A DNA stretch of 64,000 nucleotides from Polaromonas sp. (GTDB taxonomy: Bacteria > Pseudomonadota > Gammaproteobacteria > Burkholderiales > Burkholderiaceae_C), in assembly GCF_030689685.1 (NCBI RefSeq), contig NZ_JAUYEY010000010.1, forward strand, positions 1 to 64,000. Direction: 5' to 3'. The notes beneath the pieces were generated by a model. That model was not told the DNA's origin, searched no databases, and was given only the letters and a program-made list of their open reading frames with translations. Positions within the stretch are counted from its first letter, which is position 1. The number at the start of each line of letters is the position of its first letter. The translations under genes were made by a program, and so were the position numbers. Of the stretch, positions 1-7,662 are shown in pieces.

Positions 1-79
1 CATCCATCGTTGTGGCTTGCGAGATCGCTATTTGCGCAATTTCGATCGTCTCATCATCCCCGGTAACTGGACGTGCCAT
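1..79 (-). CDS. N-terminus of a leftward ORF, possibly a transposase (partial)
   Basis: An ATG at 79 (minus strand) opens a frame running off the left edge for 26 codons, starting MARPVTGDDETIEIAQIA. It points away from the truncated corA and starts about 70 bases inside the presumed IS end, the usual position for a transposase start. There are too few residues to name the family. A helix-turn-helix N-terminus of an IS630-like transposase is a guess. Confidence 0.35.
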   Translation of the reverse strand, partial: MARPVTGDDETIEIAQIAISQATTMD

Positions 80-148
80 GACTTTCTCCATCAAGTATGA
101 TGGAGGATATTATTGCACTAATGTTGTGGAAATGGAATCACCACCCAG
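1..148. mobile_element. Terminal part of an insertion sequence
   Basis: The first ~148 bases carry the start of a leftward ORF and then about 70 AT-richer bases, ending exactly where corA coding homology begins. The junction is a CTAG tetranucleotide at 149-152. IS630-family elements are known to prefer CTAG or TA targets, so that family is a reasonable guess. The rest of the element lies outside the window, so terminal repeats cannot be matched. Confidence 0.45.
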
Positions 149-691
149 CTAGAGCACTGGCAGGGCGAATTGCTCAAACCCAACTCGCGTTTTATCAACT
201 GGGGCTCGCTGATGGACGCGCGCAGCCAGCTGCATGTGCTCGAAGACCTGTGCGACGAGCAGCACGATGCGATGCAGGAATGGCTGGACTCCTTGCGCGA
301 GCAACCGATGTCGTCGTTTGCCGCCGACGCCCAGCTCGCGCAGACGCGCCGCGACCAGATGGTGGCGCGCGCCCGCGACGTGATTGAGCACATCCAGCGC
401 GTGGTGCACCACGCGCGCCGGCTGGAGCAGTCGGCCGAAACCGTTGTGCAAATTCACTTCAGTGCACAGAGCAACCGCACCAACAGCATCATGCGAACGC
501 TGACGGCGCTGACAGCCATTTTTCTGCCCCTGAACCTGATCACCGGTTTTTTTGGCATGAACTTCGAGTTTCTGCCCCTGATCCACACGCGCTACGGCTT
601 CTGGTGGATCTTCGGCTTCATGCTTGTCCTGATCATCGTCGTGGGGACGGTGTTTTGGCGCAAACAGTATCTGGCCAGAACCGCGCGCTAG
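149..691 (+). pseudogene. corA: CorA-type divalent cation transporter, 5' part removed by IS insertion
   Basis: The C-terminal ~180 residues of a CorA-family Mg2+/Co2+ channel remain in frame from the CTAG at 149-152. They include the long stalk helix, a first membrane segment ending in the diagnostic GMN motif (GFFGMNFEFLP, about bases 550-580), and a second membrane segment rich in W, F and I. Full CorA proteins have about 310-330 residues, so about 150 N-terminal residues are missing. The frame continues openly into the IS end but has no good start, so this is a broken gene. Its TAG stop at 689-691 lies in a CTAGGAGCCTAGGGC sequence related to the repeat at 23110. Confidence 0.8.
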
Positions 692-717
692 GAGCCTAGG
701 GCAGCGCTGCGCCCGTC

Positions 718-1371
718 TCAGACAAACGGCGGGACCAGCGCTTCCGCCGCGAACACGCGCTGCACTGCGGGCCGCGCCAGCAGGCGCTGCAGGTAAGGCC
801 CCAAGTGCGGCCGGGTGCGGGCGGCGGGCGAGCTGAAATTGCGCGTCCAGCGACACAGCGTGAACACATAAGCGTCAAGCGCGCTGTAAGCCTGGCCCGC
901 AAACCAGGGGCCACCGTGGCGTGCCAGTTCTGCGTCGAGCTGGTTCAGCAAGCCGCCGATTCTGGCTTCGGCCTGCGCCTTGACCTCGGCGGCGCCGGCG
1001 GTGTTGCCCGGCGCCACAAAGCGCTCCGGATAGAAGTACACGATCAGCGAGGCCTGCAGCGTGTTGGTCAACCACATCAGCCATTTGTAGAAGTGCGCGC
1101 GCGCTGCCGTACCCAGGGCCGGGGCCAAGCCCGCTTCGGGATGGGTGTCGCACAGGTGCAGGCAGATCGCGGCGGTTTCGTACAGCACCAGTTCCGCGTC
1201 CACCAGCACCGGAATCAGTCCGTTCGGGTTGAGCTGGAGGTAGTCCGGCGTCTTGTGCGCGTTCTGCATGCGGTCTACCAGCACGCGCTGGTAAGGTGCG
1301 CCGATTTCTTCGAGCACGATGTGCGGCACCATAGCGGCGGTGCTCGGGTAGTAGTGGAGCTGCAGAGTCAC
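718..1371 (-). CDS. Glutathione S-transferase family protein
   Basis: A 217-residue cytosolic GST-like protein. The N-terminal thioredoxin-like half contains the cis-proline region (NPNGLIPVLV) and the E-T/S glutathione-contact motif (LYETAAICLHL). The C-terminal half is all-helical with the ALDAYVFTL segment typical of the domain. I chose the GTG start at 1371 because GGAAGG lies six bases upstream. A TTG two codons earlier would overlap that site. Such enzymes conjugate glutathione to electrophiles; the substrate is unknown. It stands alone on the minus strand after the corA remnant. Confidence 0.85.
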   Translation of the reverse strand: MTLQLHYYPSTAAMVPHIVLEEIGAPYQRVLVDRMQNAHKTPDYLQLNPNGLIPVLVDAELVLYETAAICLHLCDTHPEAGLAPALGTAARAHFYKWLMWLTNTLQASLIVYFYPERFVAPGNTAGAAEVKAQAEARIGGLLNQLDAELARHGGPWFAGQAYSALDAYVFTLCRWTRNFSSPAARTRPHLGPYLQRLLARPAVQRVFAAEALVPPFV

Positions 1372-1409
1372 AGGCAACCTTCCATTGAAACATCAGCAGC
1401 GCGATGCTG

Positions 1410-2336
1410 CTACTTCACCCCGAACAAACCAGCACCGTTGTCCCACCCGATTTTTCGCGCCACATCGGGAGGCAGGTCGCCGAGCCACACGCGGTAGCCC
1501 TTCATGAGCTCGTCGTAATACTGCCAGCGCTGGTTGACCCAGGTGTCCGAACCAATCATGAAGCGGCCGGGGTACTTGAGCAGCAGCGCTCGCCACTCGG
1601 GGCACAGCTTGCCACTGTCACAAGTCAGGCCGGGTCGGTATGACAGCTCGCCCATCAGCGCCGGGTACCGGGCCAGCAACGCGTCCACGCGCGCAACCGG
1701 CGCCCCGCCAATGCCGGTGTGCGCCCAGATCAGCCGCGCGCCCGGTGCATGCGCCATCAGCAGGTCAATCGCCACGTCGTCCACATGCGCGAGGATGGCG
1801 AGTTGGTTCTTCTCGGCAAACTGCATCAGTTTTTTTGCCACTGGCCCGTTCGCATTGGCGCTGTCGTACAGGTGAAACTCGCCGATGCCTTTGTACGGTC
1901 CAGCCTGCGCGCCAGTCACGCCGCGTGCAAACTCGGCCTGCACCATTTCGTAAATGGTCTCGTCGCGAAACCAGCCGTCATAGTCGGCGCGGTTGCGGTA
2001 CAGACGGATGAAAGGCACCACCGTCACACCGGCCTGGTGGGTCTGCGCCAGCGACGCCAGCGCCTTGGTGCCATCGTTGGGCCGCGAGTTGGCGACGATG
2101 GCCTTGACGCCGTTGCGCTGCATGCGCGCCAGCACATCGGCGGGGCTGTGCGGCCCAACGCTGCCATTCCACGCTTCCTCGTTGTAGTGCAGGTGCGCGT
2201 CGAACAGCGGGCCGGCGTAGTCAGCAGCTTCTGCCGCCAGCGGTGCAATTGCTATCAAAAATATAGCTGTTTGCGCCCGCCACCTATGGGCCAAGGTCCA
2301 AAAAGGCTTGAGAATTCGGCCGCAAGCCACGGTCAA
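1410..2336 (-). CDS. Exported amidohydrolase-family protein with repeat-derived signal peptide
   Basis: About 308 residues of a TIM-barrel metal-dependent hydrolase. The metal-ligand HxH is at residues 48-50 (FDAHLHY), with later histidines in LAHVDD and WAHTGIG and an acidic ligand in MIGSDTW. A hydrophobic stretch at about residues 24-38 followed by AEAADY looks like a cleavable signal peptide, so the enzyme is probably periplasmic. Residues 9-29 are encoded by a copy of the dispersed ~60-bp repeat. The TTG start overlaps the stop of the upstream dienelactone hydrolase (TTGA), which suggests translational coupling. No clear ribosome binding site is visible. The substrate cannot be told. Confidence 0.75.
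   Translation of the reverse strand: MTVACGRILKPFWTLAHRWRAQTAIFLIAIAPLAAEAADYAGPLFDAHLHYNEEAWNGSVGPHSPADVLARMQRNGVKAIVANSRPNDGTKALASLAQTHQAGVTVVPFIRLYRNRADYDGWFRDETIYEMVQAEFARGVTGAQAGPYKGIGEFHLYDSANANGPVAKKLMQFAEKNQLAILAHVDDVAIDLLMAHAPGARLIWAHTGIGGAPVARVDALLARYPALMGELSYRPGLTCDSGKLCPEWRALLLKYPGRFMIGSDTWVNQRWQYYDELMKGYRVWLGDLPPDVARKIGWDNGAGLFGVK
2251..2312 (+). repeat. Dispersed ~60-bp palindromic repeat (family A), inside a gene
   Basis: The sequence starts GCTATCAAAAATATAGCTG, continues with a TTGCGCCCGCC segment and a TATGGGCC segment, and ends in AAAAAGGCTTGAG. The same modules recur at 7234, 11071, 29261, 31571, 42023, 54501 and 61266. This copy encodes the N-terminal signal region of the amidohydrolase. 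Confidence 0.8.
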
Positions 2337-3106
2337 CCCAGGTGCTTGGTGAAGAAGTCCAGCGTGCGCTGTTTCGCCAGTTTGGCTGCGGCTTCGTTGT
2401 ACGAGCCGCGCTGGTCGCAGTTGAAGCCGTGGTTGGCTTCGTAGACATGCACCTCCACGCCGGGTTGCGCCTTTTTGAAGACCTCGACGGTGTCCAGCGG
2501 AATCCAGTGGTCCTGGTTGCCGAAGTGGGCCATCACCGGGCAGGCCGGTTTGCGCGTCGGCTCATCGCCCGCCGTCATGCCGCCGCCGTAATAAGGCACG
2601 GCCGCTGACAGGCCCGACAAGGTGCAGGCCGCGCGCCAGGTCAGCAGTCCGCCCCAGCAGAAACCCACGATGCCCACCTTGCCCTCCGAGGTCTGCGCTG
2701 CATGGCTGATCGCGGCCTGGATGTCCTGCAGCACCGGTGACAGCCCCCACGCTTGGCGCTTCGCGTCCTGCGCTGCCCCCTCAAGGGGCTGAACTTGCTC
2801 GGGGCGGCCCGTCGCTGCGTTCGGCGCCGGCAGCGCCTCGACTGCGGTCTTGAGCGCAAAGCCAGCGTTCATGTCGGGCTCCGTGTAGCCCATCTCGACA
2901 CCGGGTTTGGCGCGGTGGAAGGTGGCCGGCGCAACAGCCAGGTAGCCGGCGGCGGCATACCCATCGGCGACCGAGCGGATGTGCGAGTTGACGCCGAAGA
3001 TCTCCTGCAGCACCACGACGGCGCCTTTGGGCTTGCCGGCCGGTTCGGCCACATAGGCCGGAAAGACGAATCCGTCGGCGGATTGGAGGTCGATCAAGTT
3101 GGCCAT
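2333..3106 (-). CDS. Dienelactone hydrolase family protein
   Basis: 257 residues of alpha/beta hydrolase fold. The catalytic triad is visible: nucleophile Cys150 in GFCWGG, Asp199 in FGNQDHWIP and His226 in NHGFNC, with the supporting Glu35 (LQEIFG). Classical dienelactone hydrolase has its Cys near 123, so this protein is about 27 residues longer before the nucleophile. Those extra residues (about 93-121) are encoded by a GC-rich repeat of family B. A good ribosome site (AGGAG) precedes the ATG. The class hydrolyses dienelactones from chloroaromatic breakdown or related esters; the actual substrate is unknown. Confidence 0.88.
   Translation of the reverse strand: MANLIDLQSADGFVFPAYVAEPAGKPKGAVVVLQEIFGVNSHIRSVADGYAAAGYLAVAPATFHRAKPGVEMGYTEPDMNAGFALKTAVEALPAPNAATGRPEQVQPLEGAAQDAKRQAWGLSPVLQDIQAAISHAAQTSEGKVGIVGFCWGGLLTWRAACTLSGLSAAVPYYGGGMTAGDEPTRKPACPVMAHFGNQDHWIPLDTVEVFKKAQPGVEVHVYEANHGFNCDQRGSYNEAAAKLAKQRTLDFFTKHLG
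2744..2830 (+). repeat. GC-rich palindromic repeat (family B) inside the dienelactone hydrolase gene
   Basis: The stretch contains CTGCCCCCTCAAGGGGCTG followed by AACTTGCTCGGGGCGGCCC and a CGCTGCGTTCG end. Nearly the same sequence occurs in a histidine kinase gene at 62905-62990, and related units lie between genes at 5250 and 25380. It is a multiple of three in length and stop-free in the reading frame. Confidence 0.75.
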
Positions 3107-3165
3107 GATTGGGTCTCCTGATTCAGTGGATGGGTTGCAATGGGGTGATCGCAGGGGCGAAGAAT

Positions 3166-3768
3166 TTACCGGCGCGCGAGCCTTTGCTGCAGGTAATCCA
3201 GCCGGTCCTGGCCCCAGAAAATCTCGCCAGCGACCACATAGCTGGGTGCGCCGAACACACCGGCATCAATCGCCTGCTGCGTGTGCGCTTCATACAGCTG
3301 CTGGATCTCAGCTCCCTGCGATTGCAGCAGCCGGGCGGGGTCCCCGCCACCGGCGTGAAGGATTTCCGCCAGCACCTGCGCGCTGGCAATGTCGCGCTCT
3401 TCGACCCAGACCGCGCGAAAGATAGCACCCGCCAGCGTCATGGCCGCAGCGCTGCCGTCCTGCTGATCCACCGCAGTGATCAGCCGCGCAGCCGGGTCGC
3501 CGCCCACGGGGAAGTATTTGGGTTGACGGTTCAACGGCATCTGCAGGTGCTCGCTGAACCGCTGCAACTCGACCAGCCGGTAGGCTTGGCGTTGCGGCGC
3601 GCGCTGGCCCAGCGGCAAGCCGCCGGAGATCGGGAAAATCTTTCCGAAGTCCACCGGCAGCACCCGAACCGCAGCACCCGCTGCATTGGCGATCTGCGCA
3701 AAGCGCTGGTGGCCCAGGTAAGTCCACGGGCTTTGCGGCGTGAAGTAATAGTCAATGGTGATGCTCAA
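3166..3768 (-). CDS. 2-hydroxychromene-2-carboxylate isomerase family (DsbA-like fold)
   Basis: About 200 residues of kappa-GST/DsbA-like fold. The N-terminal SPWTYLGHQRF motif carries the Ser that replaces the thioredoxin Cys in HCCA isomerases. The C-terminal GAPSYVVAGEIFWGQDRLD motif holds the cis-proline loop and a conserved W-G-Q-D-R. I chose the TTG start at 3768, which has AGGAG six bases upstream; an ATG at 3807 adds 13 residues. The open frame continues far upstream only as a shadow of the SDR gene. Characterised members isomerise a chromene carboxylate in naphthalene breakdown; the role here is unknown. The divergent SDR starts about 100 bases away. Confidence 0.82.
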   Translation of the reverse strand: MSITIDYYFTPQSPWTYLGHQRFAQIANAAGAAVRVLPVDFGKIFPISGGLPLGQRAPQRQAYRLVELQRFSEHLQMPLNRQPKYFPVGGDPAARLITAVDQQDGSAAAMTLAGAIFRAVWVEERDIASAQVLAEILHAGGGDPARLLQSQGAEIQQLYEAHTQQAIDAGVFGAPSYVVAGEIFWGQDRLDYLQQRLARR

Positions 3769-3864
3769 GGGTGTCTCCTGTTGGCTCTGCTGCCGATTGA
3801 TGTACATTGATTCGGGTCCCACCGGTTTGTAACCGGGATTGCTTTTTTTTGCTGGAGGCAGGCT

Positions 3865-4611
3865 TTGTCCCAAGTTGTTTTGATCACCGGCGCCTCGCGC
3901 GGCATTGGCGCCGCCACCGCCTTGTTGGCAGCCCGGCAGGGTTACGCAGTGGCCGTCAACTACACGGCCAATTCGCTGGCTGCCGACGAGGTGGTGCGGC
4001 AGATCCGAAAGAAAGGCGGCACGGCCCTCACGGTGCAGGCCGATGTGGCCGACGAGGCCCAGGTGCTGGCCATGTTTGAAAAAGTCGACGCCAAGCTGGG
4101 CCGACTGACGGCGCTGGTGAACAACGCCGGGGTGGTGGACCAGACGGCGCGGGTGGATGGCATGAGCGTGGCACGCCTCAAACGCATGTTTGACATCAAC
4201 GTCATCGGCACCATGGTCTGCGCGCGCGAGGCCGTCAAACGCATGAGTACACGCTACGGCGGCGCGGGCGGCGCCATTGTCAACGTCTCCAGCGTGGCCG
4301 CGCGGCTGGGCGCGCCCGGCCAGTATGTGGACTACGCGGCGGCCAAGGGCGCGGTCGATGTGTTCACCCTGGGCCTGGCCAAAGAAGTCGCGGCCGAAGG
4401 CATACGCGTCAACGCGGTGCGGCCCGGCATCATAGCCACCGACATCCACGCTTCGGGCGGCCTGCCAGATCGCGCGCGCGACCTGGCGCCGCAGGTGCCG
4501 ATGCAGCGCCCCGGCACCGCCGAGGAAGTCGCGCAAAGCATTTTGTGGCTGCTGTCGAATGAGTCGAGCTACACCACCGGCGCCCTGCTAGATATTGCAG
4601 GTGGCCGTTGA
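3865..4611 (+). CDS. Short-chain dehydrogenase/reductase (FabG-like)
   Basis: 248 residues of classical SDR. The NAD(P)-binding TGASRGIG is at residues 8-15, NNAG at 86-89, the catalytic Ser near 142 and YxxxK at Y157/K161. The RGIG context and lack of a specific signature point to a general 3-oxoacyl/glucose-type reductase. The start is TTG with GGAGG eight bases upstream. The stop overlaps the start of marC (TGATG), so the two are probably co-translated. It is divergent from the HCCA isomerase gene. Confidence 0.87.
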   Translation: MSQVVLITGASRGIGAATALLAARQGYAVAVNYTANSLAADEVVRQIRKKGGTALTVQADVADEAQVLAMFEKVDAKLGRLTALVNNAGVVDQTARVDGMSVARLKRMFDINVIGTMVCAREAVKRMSTRYGGAGGAIVNVSSVAARLGAPGQYVDYAAAKGAVDVFTLGLAKEVAAEGIRVNAVRPGIIATDIHASGGLPDRARDLAPQVPMQRPGTAEEVAQSILWLLSNESSYTTGALLDIAGGR

Positions 4612-5243
4612 TGGACTTCAAACCTTTGGTCACCTTGCTGGCCATCGTCAACCCGCTGGCCATCGTGCCGTTTTTTATCCACTACACGCAGGGTTTTTCA
4701 AGCGCGCAGCGGCGGCGCACCATCGTCACCGCGTCGTTCAGCGCGTTTGTGGTGATTGCCACCAGTGCGCTGCTGGGCCTGCAGATCCTCGACTTCTTCA
4801 GCATTTCGCTGGCGAGTTTTCAAGTCGGCGGTGGCATGCTGCTGCTGCTCAGTGCTATGAACATGCTCAACGCACAACCGGCCGAGGCCAAGCCGCAAAC
4901 CCACGAGCTGGAAGACGGCGCTGCCAAGGCGGCCATGGGCGCCAGCATTGCGGTGGTGCCGCTGACCATTCCGCTGCTGACCGGGCCGGCCACCATGTCC
5001 ACCGTGGTGATTTACGCCGAGAAAGCCAAAACTTTTTTTGACCTGGGCTTGCTGGTTGGCTACGGCGTGGTTATCGGTTTGGCCACAGCCGTGTGTTTTT
5101 CATTGGCCGAACCGATTGCCCGCGTGCTCGGCAAAACCGGCATCAACGTCATGACCCGTTTGATGGGCCTGATTCTGGCGGCGCTGGCGGTGGAGGTGAT
5201 GGCCGACGGGCTGCACAAGTTGTTTCCCATTCTCGGCCGCTGA
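4611..5243 (+). CDS. MarC family integral membrane protein
   Basis: 210 residues with about six hydrophobic segments. The family-typical openings LLAIVNPLAIVPFF and IPLLTGPATMSTVVIY are visible, the second being the repeated N-P / G-P signature of MarC proteins. The family sits in the inner membrane; its transport function is not established, and the old link to multiple antibiotic resistance has been withdrawn. The ATG overlaps the SDR stop, so it forms an operon with that gene. Confidence 0.88.
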   Translation: MDFKPLVTLLAIVNPLAIVPFFIHYTQGFSSAQRRRTIVTASFSAFVVIATSALLGLQILDFFSISLASFQVGGGMLLLLSAMNMLNAQPAEAKPQTHELEDGAAKAAMGASIAVVPLTIPLLTGPATMSTVVIYAEKAKTFFDLGLLVGYGVVIGLATAVCFSLAEPIARVLGKTGINVMTRLMGLILAALAVEVMADGLHKLFPILGR

Positions 5244-5247
5244 ATAG

Positions 5248-5440
5248 ATGGAGCCCCCACGTTCGTTCACTGCGTGTAGCCCTCAGCCCTCCGGGGGGCT
5301 GAGTGCCGCGGCTCCGAGCCTGCCAGTGCAGGCTTGGACGGAACTCAGAGGGGCTGCGTCTCGCAGCCCGGCGGCCTGCAAGGCCTGCGCCTGCGGCCCG
5401 GCAAAGCCGGTTCCGCAGCTCCGGTTGAAATTTTCCGGGT
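5248..5440. repeat. Intergenic GC-rich repeat region (family B and small hairpins)
   Basis: This non-coding stretch between marC and creB contains GCCCCCACG, CACTGCGTGTAG and CCCTCCGGGGGGCTGAG, matching in inverse orientation the unit at 25380-25435. Several short stem-loops follow (GCCTGCCAGTGCAGGC, GGCCTGCAAGGCC). It may attenuate transcription between the two units. No promoter is obvious. Confidence 0.6.
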
Positions 5441-5455
5441 AGCGCGGTGGGTCAA

Positions 5456-6139
5456 ATGATCAGTGCACGCATTCTGCTGGTCGAGGACGACCCGGCCATC
5501 GCCAGGTCCATCATCTACACACTGGAGCGCGACGGCCTGACCGTCACACACAGCCTGCTGCTCAGCGATGCGCGCCGTCAGCTTGCCATGCGCCCGCCCG
5601 ACGTGTTGATTCTCGATGTCGGCTTGCCCGATGGCAGCGGCCTGGATTTGTGCCGGGAGGTACGCAACAGCGGTAGTCTGCCGGTGTTGATGCTCAGCGC
5701 CCACGGCGAAGAGATCGACCGTGTACTCGGCCTGGAACTGGGCGCCGACGACTACGTGAGCAAGCCCTTCAGCCCGCGCGAGTTGCTGGCACGAGTACGC
5801 GGCATGCTCAGGCGGGCGCGCATGCAGGCTCCGGCAGCGGCGCATTCCTCGGGCATCAGCCCTTTCGACCTGGACATGCCCGGCCAGCGCGTCAGCCTGC
5901 GCGGCCGGCCGCTGAATCTGACGCGGCGCGAGTTTGGCCTGCTGGCCGATCTGCTGCGCCACCGGGGGCGTATCCGCTCGCGCGAAGAACTGCTGGTCTC
6001 CGTATGGGGTGCTGATTCGGACAGTACCGACCGCACCGTCGATACCCACATCAAAACCCTGCGCGCCAAACTGCAGGAGGCCGCGCCAGACCACGACTAC
6101 ATCGTGACCCATCGCGGCATGGGTTACTGTGTTGAGTGA
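5456..6139 (+). CDS. creB: Response regulator CreB, OmpR family
   Basis: About 227 residues: a receiver domain (acidic pocket E10-D11-D12, phosphoacceptor D54 in LILDVGLPDGSG, conserved K in VSKPF) followed by a winged-helix Trans_reg_C DNA-binding domain (about 130-225). The order creB-creC, a CreD homologue next door and an exact CreB box upstream of creD identify it as CreB rather than a generic OmpR regulator. Starts are possible at ATG 5456 or GTG 5447; neither has a strong ribosome site. In enteric bacteria and Aeromonas, CreBC responds to metabolic state or PBP4 inhibition and controls creD. Confidence 0.85.
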   Translation: MISARILLVEDDPAIARSIIYTLERDGLTVTHSLLLSDARRQLAMRPPDVLILDVGLPDGSGLDLCREVRNSGSLPVLMLSAHGEEIDRVLGLELGADDYVSKPFSPRELLARVRGMLRRARMQAPAAAHSSGISPFDLDMPGQRVSLRGRPLNLTRREFGLLADLLRHRGRIRSREELLVSVWGADSDSTDRTVDTHIKTLRAKLQEAAPDHDYIVTHRGMGYCVE

Positions 6140-6145
6140 TGAAAC

Positions 6146-6200
6146 ACCCCGTTGCGCACTCACTGCGTGTGGCCGCCTCTCCCTCAAGGGCCAGGCCGCA
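6146..6200 (+). repeat. Short repeat fragment between creB and creC (family B related)
   Basis: CACTCACTGCGTGTGGCCGC followed by CTCCCTCAAGGG resembles the left part of the family B units at 5250 and 25380. It occupies most of the 99-base gap between creB and the creC ATG. Confidence 0.5.
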
Positions 6201-6238
6201 GCGTATGCTGGCATGGCACCGCGTTCGGTGCGGCTGAC

Positions 6239-7636
6239 ATGCGTCTAGGCATACGCCTGCTGTTCGGCTTTTTTCTGGTTGCTGGCCTGGCGGCCTTCTT
6301 TGTGTTGCGCGTCTTCATGACAGAGGTCAAGCCCAGCGTGCGCGAAGTCATGGAAGACATGATGGTGGATACCGCCAACATTCTGGCCGAACTCGCCAGC
6401 GACGACCTGGCGGCGGGCCACATGGCTGAGGGGCGGTTTGCGCAGCAGGTGCGCGGTTATGCGCGCCGTCCTATCGACGTGCAGATCTGGGGCATGACCA
6501 AACAGTCGCTGGATTTTCGGGTCTATATCACCGACAGCAAAGGCACCGTGATGTTCGATTCGGAAAACACCGCGATCGGACAGGATTATTCGCGCTGGCG
6601 CGATGTGGCGCGCACTCTGCGTGGCGAGTACGGCGCGCGCGCCACCCGCGAAATCCAGCATGACGACCGGACATCCGTGATGTATGTCGCCGCGCCGGTA
6701 CAACACGCTGGCAAGACGATTGGGGTGTTGACGGTGGCCAAGCCGATGTCCACCATCCAGGCCTTCATCGACCGGGCCGAACGCAAGATTTTTCTCAGTG
6801 GCTTGCTGCTACTGGCCCTGTCACTGGCGATTGGTGTGGCGGTAACCTTGTGGGTGGTGTGGAGCATTCGCAAGCTGCGCCACTATGCCAACGCCGTCGG
6901 CCAGGGCGCCAAACCTGCGGTGCCGCAAATACCGGGCGAGCTCGGAGAGCTGGCGATGGCAGTGGACGCCATGCGCCTGAAGCTGGAGGGCCACGAGTAC
7001 ATAGAGGCTTATGTACGTGCATTGACGCATGAGCTCAAAAGCCCGCTGGCCGCGATTCGCGGGGCGGGCGAGTTGCTGCAGGACGAACTGCCCGATAACG
7101 CGCGCCGCGAGTTTGCCGGGCAGGTGCTGAGCCAAACCAGCCGCCTGCAAGCGCTGGTGGACCGCATGCTGGAGCTGACCAAGCTGGAGCAGCGCCATGC
7201 ACAAGTGCAGCGTAAAAAACTGCTGTGGGCCGATTTTTTGAAGCCTTTTCAGGCTGTAGCCCATGTCAATTATGCGGAGTACGCTATCAATATGATAGCA
7301 ACCCCCGAATTGAGCGGGGTTGATGCAGAGCCCGAACTGCTGGGTCTGGCACTCGGCAACCTGCTGGAAAACGCCTGCTCGTTTGCGCCTGCGGGCTCCG
7401 TCATCACGGTAGAGGCGCGCGAAGGCCAGGTCGCCGTGCAGGACAGCGGGCCCGGCGTGGCTGACTACGCCCTGGTGCGGCTGGGAGAGCGCTTCTTCTC
7501 GACCGTGCGCCCGGACGGCATAACCAAGGGATCGGGCCTGGGCCTGGCCATCGTGCGGCAGATCATGGTGCTCCATGGGGGCCGGATGGTGGTGCGCAAC
7601 ACCCACCCGGGGTTGCGGGTCGAGTTGCACTTCTGA
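6239..7636 (+). CDS. creC: Sensor histidine kinase CreC
   Basis: 465 residues: an N-terminal membrane segment (LLFGFFLVAGLAAFFVLRVF), a periplasmic sensor region of about 150 residues, a second membrane segment (SGLLLLALSLAIGVAVTLWVVW), HAMP, the DHp helix with His in ALTHELKSPLAAIRGAGELL, and an HATPase domain (NLLENACSFAP, DSGPGV, GSGLGLAIV). This matches CreC in length and layout. Residues 332-354, at the junction of the DHp and ATPase domains, are encoded by a family A repeat. The ATG at 6239 is chosen because the first membrane segment follows directly; the open frame extends upstream only through repeat sequence. It is the probable partner of creB. Confidence 0.85.
   Translation: MRLGIRLLFGFFLVAGLAAFFVLRVFMTEVKPSVREVMEDMMVDTANILAELASDDLAAGHMAEGRFAQQVRGYARRPIDVQIWGMTKQSLDFRVYITDSKGTVMFDSENTAIGQDYSRWRDVARTLRGEYGARATREIQHDDRTSVMYVAAPVQHAGKTIGVLTVAKPMSTIQAFIDRAERKIFLSGLLLLALSLAIGVAVTLWVVWSIRKLRHYANAVGQGAKPAVPQIPGELGELAMAVDAMRLKLEGHEYIEAYVRALTHELKSPLAAIRGAGELLQDELPDNARREFAGQVLSQTSRLQALVDRMLELTKLEQRHAQVQRKKLLWADFLKPFQAVAHVNYAEYAINMIATPELSGVDAEPELLGLALGNLLENACSFAPAGSVITVEAREGQVAVQDSGPGVADYALVRLGERFFSTVRPDGITKGSGLGLAIVRQIMVLHGGRMVVRNTHPGLRVELHF
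7234..7300 (-). repeat. Family A repeat inside creC
   Basis: The unit lies in inverse orientation: TTTTTTGAAGCCTTTTCAGG, then GCTGTAGCCCATG, ending in GCTATCAATATGATAGC. It is read through in frame between the kinase DHp and ATPase domains. The spacer after the ATGGGCTAC part differs from other copies, so this copy is diverged. Confidence 0.75.
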
Positions 7637-7662
7637 GCCGGCACGGGTACGAGCGGCAGGCA

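Noticed and set aside
3769-4536. Long upstream extension of the HCCA isomerase frame
   Set aside because: The extension is antisense to the SDR gene; the TTG start at 3768 has a good ribosome site and gives the normal family length.
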